Shown here: positions 7,369 through 13,547 of the stretch, one piece after another
How positions within the stretch are numbered: the stretch's first letter is position 1
How the letters are laid out: each line of letters begins with the position of its first letter
Source of the DNA: Proteobacteria bacterium UBA964
GTDB lineage: Bacteria; Pseudomonadota; Gammaproteobacteria; Steroidobacterales; Steroidobacteraceae
NCBI GenBank assembly: GCA_002292945.1
Contig: DBCG01000102.1
Span: 1 to 13,547 of the forward strand
Length of the DNA: 13,547 nucleotides
Direction: 5' to 3'
Made by a program: the position numbers and the translations under genes
The notes under the pieces: generated by a model
Database searches by the model: none
What the model was told of the DNA's origin: nothing
Seen by the model: only the letters and a program-made list of their open reading frames with translations

Positions 7369-7842
7369 GTGCAGCGCATCGACGAGCCGATGCTTGCTGC
7401 GCTGCGAGCGCTGCTCGGACCGCTCGGTCTGCGGCTGCACAGCGTGCCCGCTGACCTCGAGATCCCCGGCTCCTATTGGGGCGGCTCCGAAGCGGGGCTC
7501 ATCGGCGACACACTCTTCTGGCGGGCGGATACGCCGCTGCATTCAGCGTTGCATGAGGCTGCGCACTGGGTCTGCATGAGCCCGCAACGCAGGGCGACGC
7601 TTGAGTGCGACGCGGGCGGCGATGATGCCGAGGAGAGCGCTGTCTGCTACCTGCAGATCCTGTGGGCGGATGTGTTGCCCGGGACAAGCACTGGAAGGTT
7701 GATGGCGGACATGGACGCCTGGGGTTACAGCTTCCGGCTGGGGTCCGCCGCGCGTTGGTTCCAGGAGGACGCCGACGATGCGCGGCAGTGGCTCGCGGCG
7801 AGGGGGCTGCTGCCGGTGTGTTCCGGTCAGCGCTCGGCGTAG
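7369..7842 (+). CDS. Conserved-looking protein with HExxH motif, candidate metal-dependent enzyme
   Basis: I do not recognise this 157-residue protein with certainty. It has no signal peptide or membrane segment. It contains GSYWG (34-38) and EAGLIGDTLF (41-50), then a zinc-protease-like HEAAHW (His62, Glu63, His66) and a possible third ligand at Glu88/Glu89 in DDAEESAVCYLQ. Two Arg at 74-75 follow the motif. The pattern, a family of about this size with LHE-x-x-HW then RR about eight residues later, recalls EpmC/YfcM (elongation factor P hydroxylase, HEISHWCIAG...RR). The similarity is short and from memory. The GTG start at 7369 is preceded by GAGGG five bases upstream, overlapping the lptE stop; ATG 7390 is an alternative. 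The gene is eight bases behind lptE. Its last 16 bases overlap pip on the other strand. Confidence 0.75.
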   Translation: MQRIDEPMLAALRALLGPLGLRLHSVPADLEIPGSYWGGSEAGLIGDTLFWRADTPLHSALHEAAHWVCMSPQRRATLECDAGGDDAEESAVCYLQILWADVLPGTSTGRLMADMDAWGYSFRLGSAARWFQEDADDARQWLAARGLLPVCSGQRSA

Positions 7843-8783
7843 CGATCGGTGGCGGCGACCAGCTCGGCGAGGATGCCGGGTTCGAACGCGGAGTGTCCCG
7901 CGTCCGGTACGACGCGCAGCTCGGCTTCAGGCCAGGCGCAGTGCAGATCCCAAGCGCTCTTCATCGGGCAGACGATGTCATAGCGGCCTTGCACGATCAC
8001 AGCCGGGATGTGGCGGATCTTCGGCACCCCATCGAGGAGCTGGTTGGGGTCGTGCAGGAAGCCGCCGTTGATAAAGTAATGGCACTCGATGCGTGCGAAC
8101 GCATCGGCGAATTCGGTATCGTCGAATTTGGCGATGTAGCCGGGGTCGAGGCGCAGGAAGCTCGTGGCGCCCTCCCATTTCGACCAACGGCGGGCCGCTT
8201 CGCTGCGCACGACGGCGTCGTCGCTGGTGAGACGGCGGTAGTAGGCCATCATCACCTCGCTGCGCTCGGCTGGGGAGAGCAGTCCGACGAACTCGGCATA
8301 GAGCTCGGGGTACAGCGCACCGGTACCGTCCGGTGTGCCGTAGAACCAATCGAACTCCCAAGGGCGCACCAGGAAGATGCCGCGCAGCACGAGCTCGGTG
8401 ACGCGCGTCGGATGGGTCTGCGCATAGGCGAGCGCTAGCGTCGAGCCCCAAGACCCGCCGAAGAGCTGCCAGCGCTCTATGCCGAGGTGGACGCGCAGTC
8501 TCTCCATGTCCTCGACGAGGTGCCAGGTGGTGTTGTCGACCAAGCTCGCATGGGGGCGGCTCTGGCCGCAGCCGCGTTGGTCGAACAGCACGATGCGGTA
8601 GCGTGCAGGGTCGAAGAACCGTCGTTGGCGCGGATCGGTGCCGCCGCCCGGGCCACCGTGCAGGAACACCACCGGCTTGCCGGTCGGGTTGCCGCTCTCT
8701 TCCCAATAGATCTCGTGCAGATCGGAGACACGCAGCCAGCCGCTGCGGTGGGCTTCGATCGGTGGATACAGGTTGCGGCTCAT
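7827..8783 (-). CDS. pip: Proline iminopeptidase
   Basis: A 318-residue cytoplasmic alpha/beta-hydrolase (peptidase family S33) that removes N-terminal proline from peptides. The oxyanion segment is HGGPGGG (42-48). The DQRGCGQS signature at 68-75 follows, then the nucleophile Ser111 in GGSWGS, Asp269 in GRYDIVCP and His297 in AGHSAFE. Length and motif spacing fit the 313-320-residue enzymes of Xanthomonas and relatives. The ATG at 8783 has GAGGTGA upstream, and that Shine-Dalgarno sequence contains the hinT stop codon, so the two genes are probably translationally coupled. It is the last gene of the minus-strand run; no intrinsic terminator is visible after it, and its end runs into the convergent HExxH gene. 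Confidence 0.96.
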   Translation of the reverse strand: MSRNLYPPIEAHRSGWLRVSDLHEIYWEESGNPTGKPVVFLHGGPGGGTDPRQRRFFDPARYRIVLFDQRGCGQSRPHASLVDNTTWHLVEDMERLRVHLGIERWQLFGGSWGSTLALAYAQTHPTRVTELVLRGIFLVRPWEFDWFYGTPDGTGALYPELYAEFVGLLSPAERSEVMMAYYRRLTSDDAVVRSEAARRWSKWEGATSFLRLDPGYIAKFDDTEFADAFARIECHYFINGGFLHDPNQLLDGVPKIRHIPAVIVQGRYDIVCPMKSAWDLHCAWPEAELRVVPDAGHSAFEPGILAELVAATDRYAER

Positions 8784-8790
8784 GGGCGGA

Positions 8791-9138
8791 TCACCTCGCG
8801 CTGATCATCGGGCCGAGCGGTGCGCCGCCGACCAGATGGACGTGCAGGTGATAGACCTCCTGCCCGCCGTGTTCACGACAGTTGATGATGAGGCGGTAGC
8901 CGTCCGCTGCGATGCCTTCGCGGCGCGCCAAGTCGCGTGCGACGGTGAACATGTGCCCGATGAGGGCTTCGTCGCCGTCATCGATGTCGTCGGCGGTCGC
9001 GATGGGCTTGTTGGGGACGACGAGGATGTGCACCGGCGCCCTGGGATGGATGTCGCGGAAGGCCGTCACCCGATCGTCCTGATGGACGATGTCGGCAGGC
9101 AACTCGCGGGCGACGATGCGCTCGAACAGCGTGGGCAT
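8791..9138 (-). CDS. hinT: HIT-family nucleotide phosphoramidase (HinT-like)
   Basis: A 115-residue cytoplasmic histidine-triad protein, the normal size for HinT. It hydrolyses AMP-lysine and other purine-nucleoside phosphoramidates. The sequence starts PTLFERIVARELPA and contains RDIHPRAPVHILVVP (28-42). It ends with the NCREHGGQEVYHLHVHLVGG block, in which the triad is His97, His99 and His101. An upstream in-frame start at 9201 lies inside the DUF3299 gene and gives an unrelated extension, so ATG 9138 is chosen; GAGGGG lies in front of it and overlaps the DUF3299 stop codon. The gap to the preceding gene is 10 bases and to pip seven bases. Confidence 0.96.
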   Translation of the reverse strand: MPTLFERIVARELPADIVHQDDRVTAFRDIHPRAPVHILVVPNKPIATADDIDDGDEALIGHMFTVARDLARREGIAADGYRLIINCREHGGQEVYHLHVHLVGGAPLGPMISAR

Positions 9139-9148
9139 GGCCGACCCC

Positions 9149-9730
9149 TCAGTATTTGTAGATCTCGACGTTGGAGGCGGCCAATTGGTAGGCCGAGGCA
9201 CCGAGGCGGGTCGATTTGTTCACCACCTTCATGCGACCGGTGATCCAGTACGCTTCGTAGATGGAATCGAGGGCGATGCCCTTGCTGATGCGTACATGCA
9301 CGATCTGGTTGGGCGGCGGCGGCGGCACATGGATGCAGGCGCCGAAGTAGGGCACCAGGAAGAAGTCGGTGACGAGGCCGTCCTTGCCGACATCGAGCGG
9401 CACGATGAAACCCGGGATCTTGATCAGCGCGCCGTCGAGCGCTTTGTTGACCGAGAAATCCATGACCTGCTGCGCGGCGAGTCCGCCCTCGCCCAAGGTG
9501 TCGTGGGTGGGGGGCGGTGGTCCGCCCGAGAAGCGCGCACGGGCGTCCTGCGGCAGCAGTTCGTCCCAGTCGAGTTCACGCGCGGCGCCCGCGGGCGCCT
9601 TGGGACCCGGTTTGACGACCGGCGCCGGGGTGCCGACCGGTGGTGGCGTGATGCTCTGGGCGACGGCGCTGCACAGCGAGACGACGAGCAAGGCGCTGAG
9701 CGTGGCGAGGCGGAGACGTTTCGTGTGCAT
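9149..9730 (-). CDS. DUF3299 periplasmic protein, partner of the zinc-type ABC system
   Basis: A 193-residue secreted protein. An N-terminal signal peptide with Lys/Arg and a hydrophobic core is followed by a likely cleavage at AVA-QS (about residue 25), then a Pro-rich linker. The folded part carries the DUF3299 hallmark PYFGACIHVPPPPPNQIV, with a conserved Cys-His pair, and GFIVPLD. The molecular function is unknown. In zinc-responsive loci of Vibrio and Pseudomonas a protein of this family accompanies the same ABC ATPase and permease. The ATG at 9730 is chosen because it begins the signal peptide; the open frame extends to 9784 but that part overlaps the permease gene. The start is two bases behind the permease stop codon. 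The Cys-His pair could bind metal, but that is inference. Confidence 0.88.
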   Translation of the reverse strand: MHTKRLRLATLSALLVVSLCSAVAQSITPPPVGTPAPVVKPGPKAPAGAARELDWDELLPQDARARFSGGPPPPTHDTLGEGGLAAQQVMDFSVNKALDGALIKIPGFIVPLDVGKDGLVTDFFLVPYFGACIHVPPPPPNQIVHVRISKGIALDSIYEAYWITGRMKVVNKSTRLGASAYQLAASNVEIYKY

Positions 9731-9732
9731 GA

Positions 9733-10995
9733 TCAGACCCGCAAGGTGAGGCCGTCGGAGAGGGTGTTGCGATAGGCGCGCCACGCGGGCAGCGCGCCCA
9801 TCAGCAGCGCGGCGAGGATGATCGCGCCGAGCAGCGCCATATCGTAACCGGTCAGACCGCCCGGTTCGAGGAAGATGCCGAAGCGGCGCTCGAGCAGGGG
9901 GCGCGCCGCGGCGATCAGGCCATAGCAGAGCGCGACACCGGCAGCGACCCCGCCCGTCGCGAGCAGCCCGGCTTCTGTGATCAGCAGCGTGAAGACATGC
10001 CGCGGCTGCGCGCCGACCGAGCGCAGGATCGCCATCTCGCGCCGCCGCTCGTTGAGGCTGGTGAGGATGGCCGTGAGCATGCCGAGCAGGCCTGCGAGCA
10101 CCACGAAGGCGGCGATGATCATGAGCGCCGTGTCGGCGATGCCGACGAGGTTCCAGAGCTGCGTGAGCGCGACCCCCGGGATGATGGCGAGCAGCGCTTC
10201 CTGGCGGTATTCATTGACGGCCCGCTGCAGCCCGAAGGTCATGACGCGGTTCTCCATGCCCACCATGAAGGCGGTGATGGAGGTGGGCGTCAGCGCCATC
10301 GTCCGCGCCGTCTCGGCATCGACGCGCGCGCCGGGCAGTGCACGCATGCCGGATTGCCAGTCGAGGTGGATGGCGGTGAGCGCCTCGAGGCTCACATGCA
10401 CGGTGCGATCGACCGGCGTACCGGTGCGCGCGAGGATGCCGACGATCCGGAACGGCTTGTCCTCGTGGTTGGCGAAGCTGACCTTGCCGAGACCGTGGGC
10501 GATGACGATGGGGTCCCCGAGCCGGTAGCCGAGCTGCTGCGCCACCTCGGCGCCGAGCACGGCGTCGTAGAGGTCGGAGAAAGGCTTGCCTGTCTCGAAG
10601 GTGAGGTCACGCCCGCCCGCGAAGCGATAGTGGCGGAAATAGTCGAGGTTGGTGCCGAGCACGCGGAAGCCACGATGCGAGTCGCCGAGCGACAGCGGGA
10701 TGGTCCAGGCGACATCGCTGCGGCCTGCGACTTTCTGGTAGGTCTCCCAACTGACGTTGGCGGTGGCGTCGCCGACCCGGAACACCGAATAGAGCAGGAG
10801 GTTGAGCTGACCGGAGCGTGCGCCGACGATGAGGTCGACCCCCGAGACGGTGTTGGCGAAGCCTTCGCGGGCGGCGGTGCGTGTCTTCTGCACGCCAAGC
10901 AGCAGCGCGACGCTGACCGCGATGGCGGCGAGCGTCAGCAGCGCCGTGGTGCGGCGGTTGCGCAGCGACCGAAACGCGAGCGTGAGGGTCTTCAA
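9733..10995 (-). CDS. FtsX/MacB-type ABC transporter permease
   Basis: A 420-residue inner-membrane protein with the four-helix layout of FtsX/MacB/LolCE permeases. TM1 is at about 17-35, a large periplasmic domain spans about 36-280, and three C-terminal helices lie near 286-312, 335-362 and 384-405. The cytoplasmic loop ERRREMAILRSVGA (317-329) is typical of the coupling region that contacts the ATPase. Permeases of this fold usually transmit ATP-driven motion to periplasmic partners rather than moving ions. The start is a TTG at 10995 that overlaps the ATPase stop codon as TTGA; the protein then begins KTLTLAFRSLRNRR, as related permeases do. The open frame continues upstream to 11115, but only through the ATPase gene. 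Tight coupling with the ATPase and DUF3299 genes suggests one complex. Confidence 0.9.
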   Translation of the reverse strand: MKTLTLAFRSLRNRRTTALLTLAAIAVSVALLLGVQKTRTAAREGFANTVSGVDLIVGARSGQLNLLLYSVFRVGDATANVSWETYQKVAGRSDVAWTIPLSLGDSHRGFRVLGTNLDYFRHYRFAGGRDLTFETGKPFSDLYDAVLGAEVAQQLGYRLGDPIVIAHGLGKVSFANHEDKPFRIVGILARTGTPVDRTVHVSLEALTAIHLDWQSGMRALPGARVDAETARTMALTPTSITAFMVGMENRVMTFGLQRAVNEYRQEALLAIIPGVALTQLWNLVGIADTALMIIAAFVVLAGLLGMLTAILTSLNERRREMAILRSVGAQPRHVFTLLITEAGLLATGGVAAGVALCYGLIAAARPLLERRFGIFLEPGGLTGYDMALLGAIILAALLMGALPAWRAYRNTLSDGLTLRV

Positions 10996-11768
10996 GCCGC
11001 CACCCCGGCGTCGATCGCACGGTTGAGATCGGCGAGCGAGAGCACGCGGTCGAAAAGACCGCCGAGCGAGGTGTCGTGGCTGACGAAGAGCAGCGTCGTG
11101 CCCTGCGCGCGGCATTCGTCCATCAGCAACTGCAGGAACTGGCCGCGTGCATCGTGGTCGAGCGCCGAGGTCGGCTCATCGGCGACCAGGACCTCCGGTC
11201 GACCGAGCAACGCGCGGGCAGCGGCGACCCGTTGCTGCTGCCCGATGGAGAGTTCGGTCACCGGTCGCGACAGCAGGTCGGCGGAGCCCAAGCCGAGCGC
11301 GCCGAGCAGGCGTCGCCCTTCGGCTGCGAGATCGCCACCGGCTACCCGTGCGGCACGGGCCGGTGAGAACTGCGCCGGCAAGATCACGTTCTCGAGCACG
11401 CCGAGATAGGGGATGAGGTTGAACATCTGGAAGATGAAGCCGAGATGTTCGCCGCGGAAACGGTCGCGGGCGCTCGGCGAGAGCGTCGCAAGGTCGGTCC
11501 CGAGCAGCCGCACGCTGCCGCGCTGCGGCACCAGCACGCCACCGATGAGGCCGAGCAGCGTGCTCTTGCCGCTGCCGCTCGGACCGCGCAGGAACACGCG
11601 CTCGCCTCGCGCCACGACCATCGAAGGCACATCGAGCAACGGCGGTTTTCGTGGATAGGCGAAGAGCAGATCGCGGACATCGATCGCCGCACCCTGCGCG
11701 CCGGACGGGTCGGGGGCCGCAGGGTCTGCGGCAGCAGGGTCAGCGTCGGGACGGGTGGGCCGGTTCAC
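10992..11768 (-). CDS. ABC transporter ATP-binding protein (LolD/MacB-like)
   Basis: A 258-residue ATPase subunit. Walker A is GPSGSGKST (62-70), the Q-loop Gln is at 114 in FIFQMFNLIP, and the signature is LSIGQ (173-177, replacing LSGGQ). Walker B is VLVADEPT (193-200) and the H-loop His is at 231 (FVSHD). FIFQMFNLIPYLGVLENV is typical of the LolD/MacB/FtsE group that pairs with FtsX-type permeases, consistent with the next gene. The start is a GTG at 11768, nine bases after the DUF2796 stop codon. It creates an unusual Ala/Pro/Asp-rich tail of about 28 residues before the normal first strand (IDVRDLLFAYP). No better in-frame start is visible. Confidence 0.93.
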   Translation of the reverse strand: MNRPTRPDADPAAADPAAPDPSGAQGAAIDVRDLLFAYPRKPPLLDVPSMVVARGERVFLRGPSGSGKSTLLGLIGGVLVPQRGSVRLLGTDLATLSPSARDRFRGEHLGFIFQMFNLIPYLGVLENVILPAQFSPARAARVAGGDLAAEGRRLLGALGLGSADLLSRPVTELSIGQQQRVAAARALLGRPEVLVADEPTSALDHDARGQFLQLLMDECRAQGTTLLFVSHDTSLGGLFDRVLSLADLNRAIDAGVAA

Positions 11769-11777
11769 CCCAATATT

Positions 11778-12299
11778 TTACCGCAAGGCGATGCGGCCGA
11801 CCGTTTCCCGCAGGATCTCCTGACGCTGTACGCCCGGGGCGACGATGTTGATCTCGGTCTTCTCGACGCCCTGCATACGCCGCAGCGCCCAAGGCTCAGC
11901 CCAAGCAATCGCGGTCGGATCGGCACAAGTGAAGGTGTAGCGGCCGCGGTAGTCGACATGTCCGCTGCCGGGTTTCGGCGGCGTGAAAGCGCTGGCGGTG
12001 AGACGGCAGCCGGCGGCGGTCGGCACGCCGATCATCTCGCGACCGCTGCCGAACCAGAGCTCGGCGGCCGCCACGGCCGCGCGCTCGGCTGGATCGCGCG
12101 GCGCCCGCTCGAAGCCGAGCACCTGCGCACCGGTGGCCTCGATCTCGGCGATGAGCGTGTCGCCCTCGAGCGCCAGGTTCAGGGTCACCTCACCATGGAC
12201 ATGTTTGCCGTGGTGGTGCATCTCGTCGGCGGTGGCGACCCCTAGACCGACCAGTGGCAGGCTCGACAACAGCAAGGCGCGTAAGGGGGGGCGGCTCAT
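11778..12299 (-). CDS. DUF2796 (ZrgA-like) periplasmic zinc-binding protein
   Basis: A 173-residue secreted protein. A signal peptide ends near residue 24 (VATA-DE) and is followed at once by a His cluster (His28, 29, 30, 33 and 35 in MHHHGKHVHGEV), the usual opening of DUF2796 proteins. Cys98 and Cys125 are placed as in the family and probably form a disulfide. ZrgA of V. cholerae, a member of this family, binds zinc and works with an ABC transporter of the type encoded downstream. Most relatives have a long His/Asp/Glu-rich loop between the two cysteines; here it is reduced to a short PPKPGSGH segment. ATG 12299 has a good GGAGGT Shine-Dalgarno sequence. The gene lies 33 bases behind the TonB receptor gene. 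Confidence 0.87.
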   Translation of the reverse strand: MSRPPLRALLLSSLPLVGLGVATADEMHHHGKHVHGEVTLNLALEGDTLIAEIEATGAQVLGFERAPRDPAERAAVAAAELWFGSGREMIGVPTAAGCRLTASAFTPPKPGSGHVDYRGRYTFTCADPTAIAWAEPWALRRMQGVEKTEINIVAPGVQRQEILRETVGRIALR

Positions 12300-12332
12300 C
12301 GGTGGACCTCCATCAGCATCGACAGTCGGTGG

Positions 12333-13547
12333 TCAGAATTCGAGGCGCAGCCCACCCGAGATGGCGCGACCTGCAAGCGGAGCATAATCCTTCAGCGGCG
12401 AGGTGTGGCGGCGTGCCTCCTCATCGAGCAGGTTGCTTCCTCGCAGGAACACCGACAACCCGGCGGCGCCCACGGGCTGCCGCCAGGACGCCTCAAGGCT
12501 CAGCATCGTGTAGCCCTCGGTGCGGCGCTCGCCATCGGCGATACGGTCTTGGCTGTCGTGCCAGATGGCCTCGAGGCCGAGGCGCAGCCGGGTCCCGGTG
12601 AGCGAGGCCTCGGCGCCGAGGCGCAGCGGCGGGATCTGCGGCAGCGGCGTGCCGGCGCCGTCCTCGGCACGCACGAGGTCGCCGAACAGACGCAGACCGA
12701 GCGCACCCATGCCGGTCGCGGCGAGGGCGTCGTGGCCGATCTCGAACTCCGCGCCCGTGAAGCGCGCGTCTCGCGACTCGAACTCGATCACCGGTAACTC
12801 GTCCTCGATCTCGCCGGTCGACTGCGCGACGATGTAGCGGTCGTAGTCGGCGATGAAGACGCCGAGGGTGCCACGCCAACCCGCATCTTCGCTCAAGCGC
12901 AGCGCGAGGTCGGCGGTGAGGCCGCGCTCGGTGTCGAGGTCGGGGTCGCCGATCTCGTAGCGTCGCACGGCCAGGTGTGGGCCGCTGGCGTAGAGCTCGG
13001 TGGCGGTCGGATGGCGCTCGGTGCGTGTCACCTGCAGCGCCAGCGTCGCGCCGGGACGCAGCGCCCACAGCGCCCCCACCGAGCCGCTGAGCGCACTGCC
13101 CTCGTAGGTCGGCAGCGTGTCGGGATCGGCGGTACGGATGTGCTGCTTCTCGTAGCGGGCTCCGGCCTCCAGTGTGACGGCGTCGATGCGGTGCTCCTGG
13201 AACGCGAAGAACCCGGTGTTGCGGGTCGCGGAGGGCGGCAGAAAGGCCTCCTCGCCTTCGGCATCGAAGTCGAGTTCGCGCCACTGCAGCCCGAACACGC
13301 CGCGGCCCTGTCCCACACCATGCTCCGCAGTGAGGCGGACCTCGTCGCCGACCTGCGCATATCGCGTACCGATCGCACCGTCGCCCTCGATCTCCACATG
13401 TTCGTAGTCGTTACGGGCCGCGCGCAGGCGCAACGTGTCCACGGCGCCTGAGGTGGGCGACCACTCGGCCACCGCGTCGTATCGACGCTGCGACATGTCG
13501 AGCCGCACATCGGGCGGCTCGGATCCGTGGTCTTCGTCGTGGTGGTC
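12333..13547 (-). CDS. znuD: ZnuD-like TonB-dependent outer-membrane zinc receptor (C-terminal part)
   Basis: The last 404 residues of a TonB-dependent receptor; the signal peptide, TonB box and plug lie beyond the window. The visible part is a beta-barrel with alternating hydrophobic strands, ending in GLRLEF with the C-terminal Phe needed for barrel assembly. The segments HPTATELYASGPHLAV, RRYEIGDPDLDTE and RHTSPLKDYAPLAGR resemble the zinc receptor ZnuD of Neisseria and its proteobacterial homologues. The frame runs open to base 13547, where it reads DHHDEDHGSEPPD, an acidic/His-rich stretch like the zinc-binding loops of ZnuD. It stands first of the visible genes in the minus-strand operon, ahead of a DUF2796 zinc-binding protein, which supports zinc as substrate. 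Other metals or metallophores cannot be excluded. Confidence 0.85.
   Translation of the reverse strand, partial: DHHDEDHGSEPPDVRLDMSQRRYDAVAEWSPTSGAVDTLRLRAARNDYEHVEIEGDGAIGTRYAQVGDEVRLTAEHGVGQGRGVFGLQWRELDFDAEGEEAFLPPSATRNTGFFAFQEHRIDAVTLEAGARYEKQHIRTADPDTLPTYEGSALSGSVGALWALRPGATLALQVTRTERHPTATELYASGPHLAVRRYEIGDPDLDTERGLTADLALRLSEDAGWRGTLGVFIADYDRYIVAQSTGEIEDELPVIEFESRDARFTGAEFEIGHDALAATGMGALGLRLFGDLVRAEDGAGTPLPQIPPLRLGAEASLTGTRLRLGLEAIWHDSQDRIADGERRTEGYTMLSLEASWRQPVGAAGLSVFLRGSNLLDEEARRHTSPLKDYAPLAGRAISGGLRLEF

Noticed and set aside
9139..9201. Longer N terminus of hinT
   Set aside because: The added residues are the DUF3299 coding end read in another frame. ATG 9138 gives the normal HinT start with a Shine-Dalgarno sequence.
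10996..11115. Longer N terminus of the FtsX-type permease
   Set aside because: The extra part is the ATPase gene in another frame. The TTG at 10995 places the first helix correctly and overlaps the ATPase stop.
9997..11409. A 470-codon plus-strand open frame opposite the ABC permease and ATPase
   Set aside because: Shadow of two genes with clear motifs on the minus strand; the translation is compositionally biased.
11769..11782. TAAAAT, a -10-like box just before the ABC ATPase start
   Set aside because: It includes the DUF2796 stop codon, has no matching -35 box, and would leave almost no leader. Operon read-through is simpler.

Overview
This is a compact, high-GC bacterial chromosome segment with the gene content of a gammaproteobacterium. 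The evidence is a ybeY-corC-lnt run, leuS followed by lptE, two-PDZ HtrA, and TonB/lipoprotein outer-membrane biology. The exact order cannot be fixed from the sequence; a Xanthomonadales/Nevskiales-like lineage is only a guess. I see no rRNA, tRNA, CRISPR, insertion sequence or phage gene. No stretch longer than about 100 bases lacks a gene; the longest gap is 4077-4166.

Left half, plus strand (1-7842), envelope and translation housekeeping: the likely last codons of ybeY, corC (CBS-domain protein), lnt (apolipoprotein N-acyltransferase), an HtrA/DegP-family protease with a lipoprotein signal, leuS, lptE, and an unrecognised 157-residue protein with an HExxH motif. A good sigma-E-type promoter overlaps the lnt stop codon and points into the protease gene. 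A hairpin-rich 90-base gap separates the protease gene from leuS. The lptE and HExxH genes are packed tightly behind leuS.

Right half, minus strand (13547 down to 7827), a single tightly packed run of seven genes. In transcription order they are: the C-terminal part of a ZnuD-like TonB-dependent receptor (5' end outside the window), a DUF2796 periplasmic protein related to ZrgA, an ABC ATPase, an FtsX/MacB-type permease, a DUF3299 periplasmic protein, a HIT-family hydrolase (hinT) and proline iminopeptidase (pip). Gaps range from a start/stop overlap to 33 bases, so I infer one operon. The two halves converge, and the HExxH gene and pip overlap tail to tail by 16 bases.

The most interesting system is the first five genes of the minus-strand run. 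The set DUF2796 + ATPase + FtsX-like permease + DUF3299 resembles zinc-responsive loci known in Vibrio cholerae (Zrg) and Pseudomonas aeruginosa. Here it sits directly behind a ZnuD-like outer-membrane zinc receptor. The receptor would bring zinc across the outer membrane, the DUF2796 protein would bind it in the periplasm, and the ABC complex with its DUF3299 partner would do ATP-driven work at the inner membrane. The permease looks like a mechanotransmission ABC protein rather than a classical metal importer, and the DUF2796 protein lacks the usual histidine-rich loop, so the mechanism is open.
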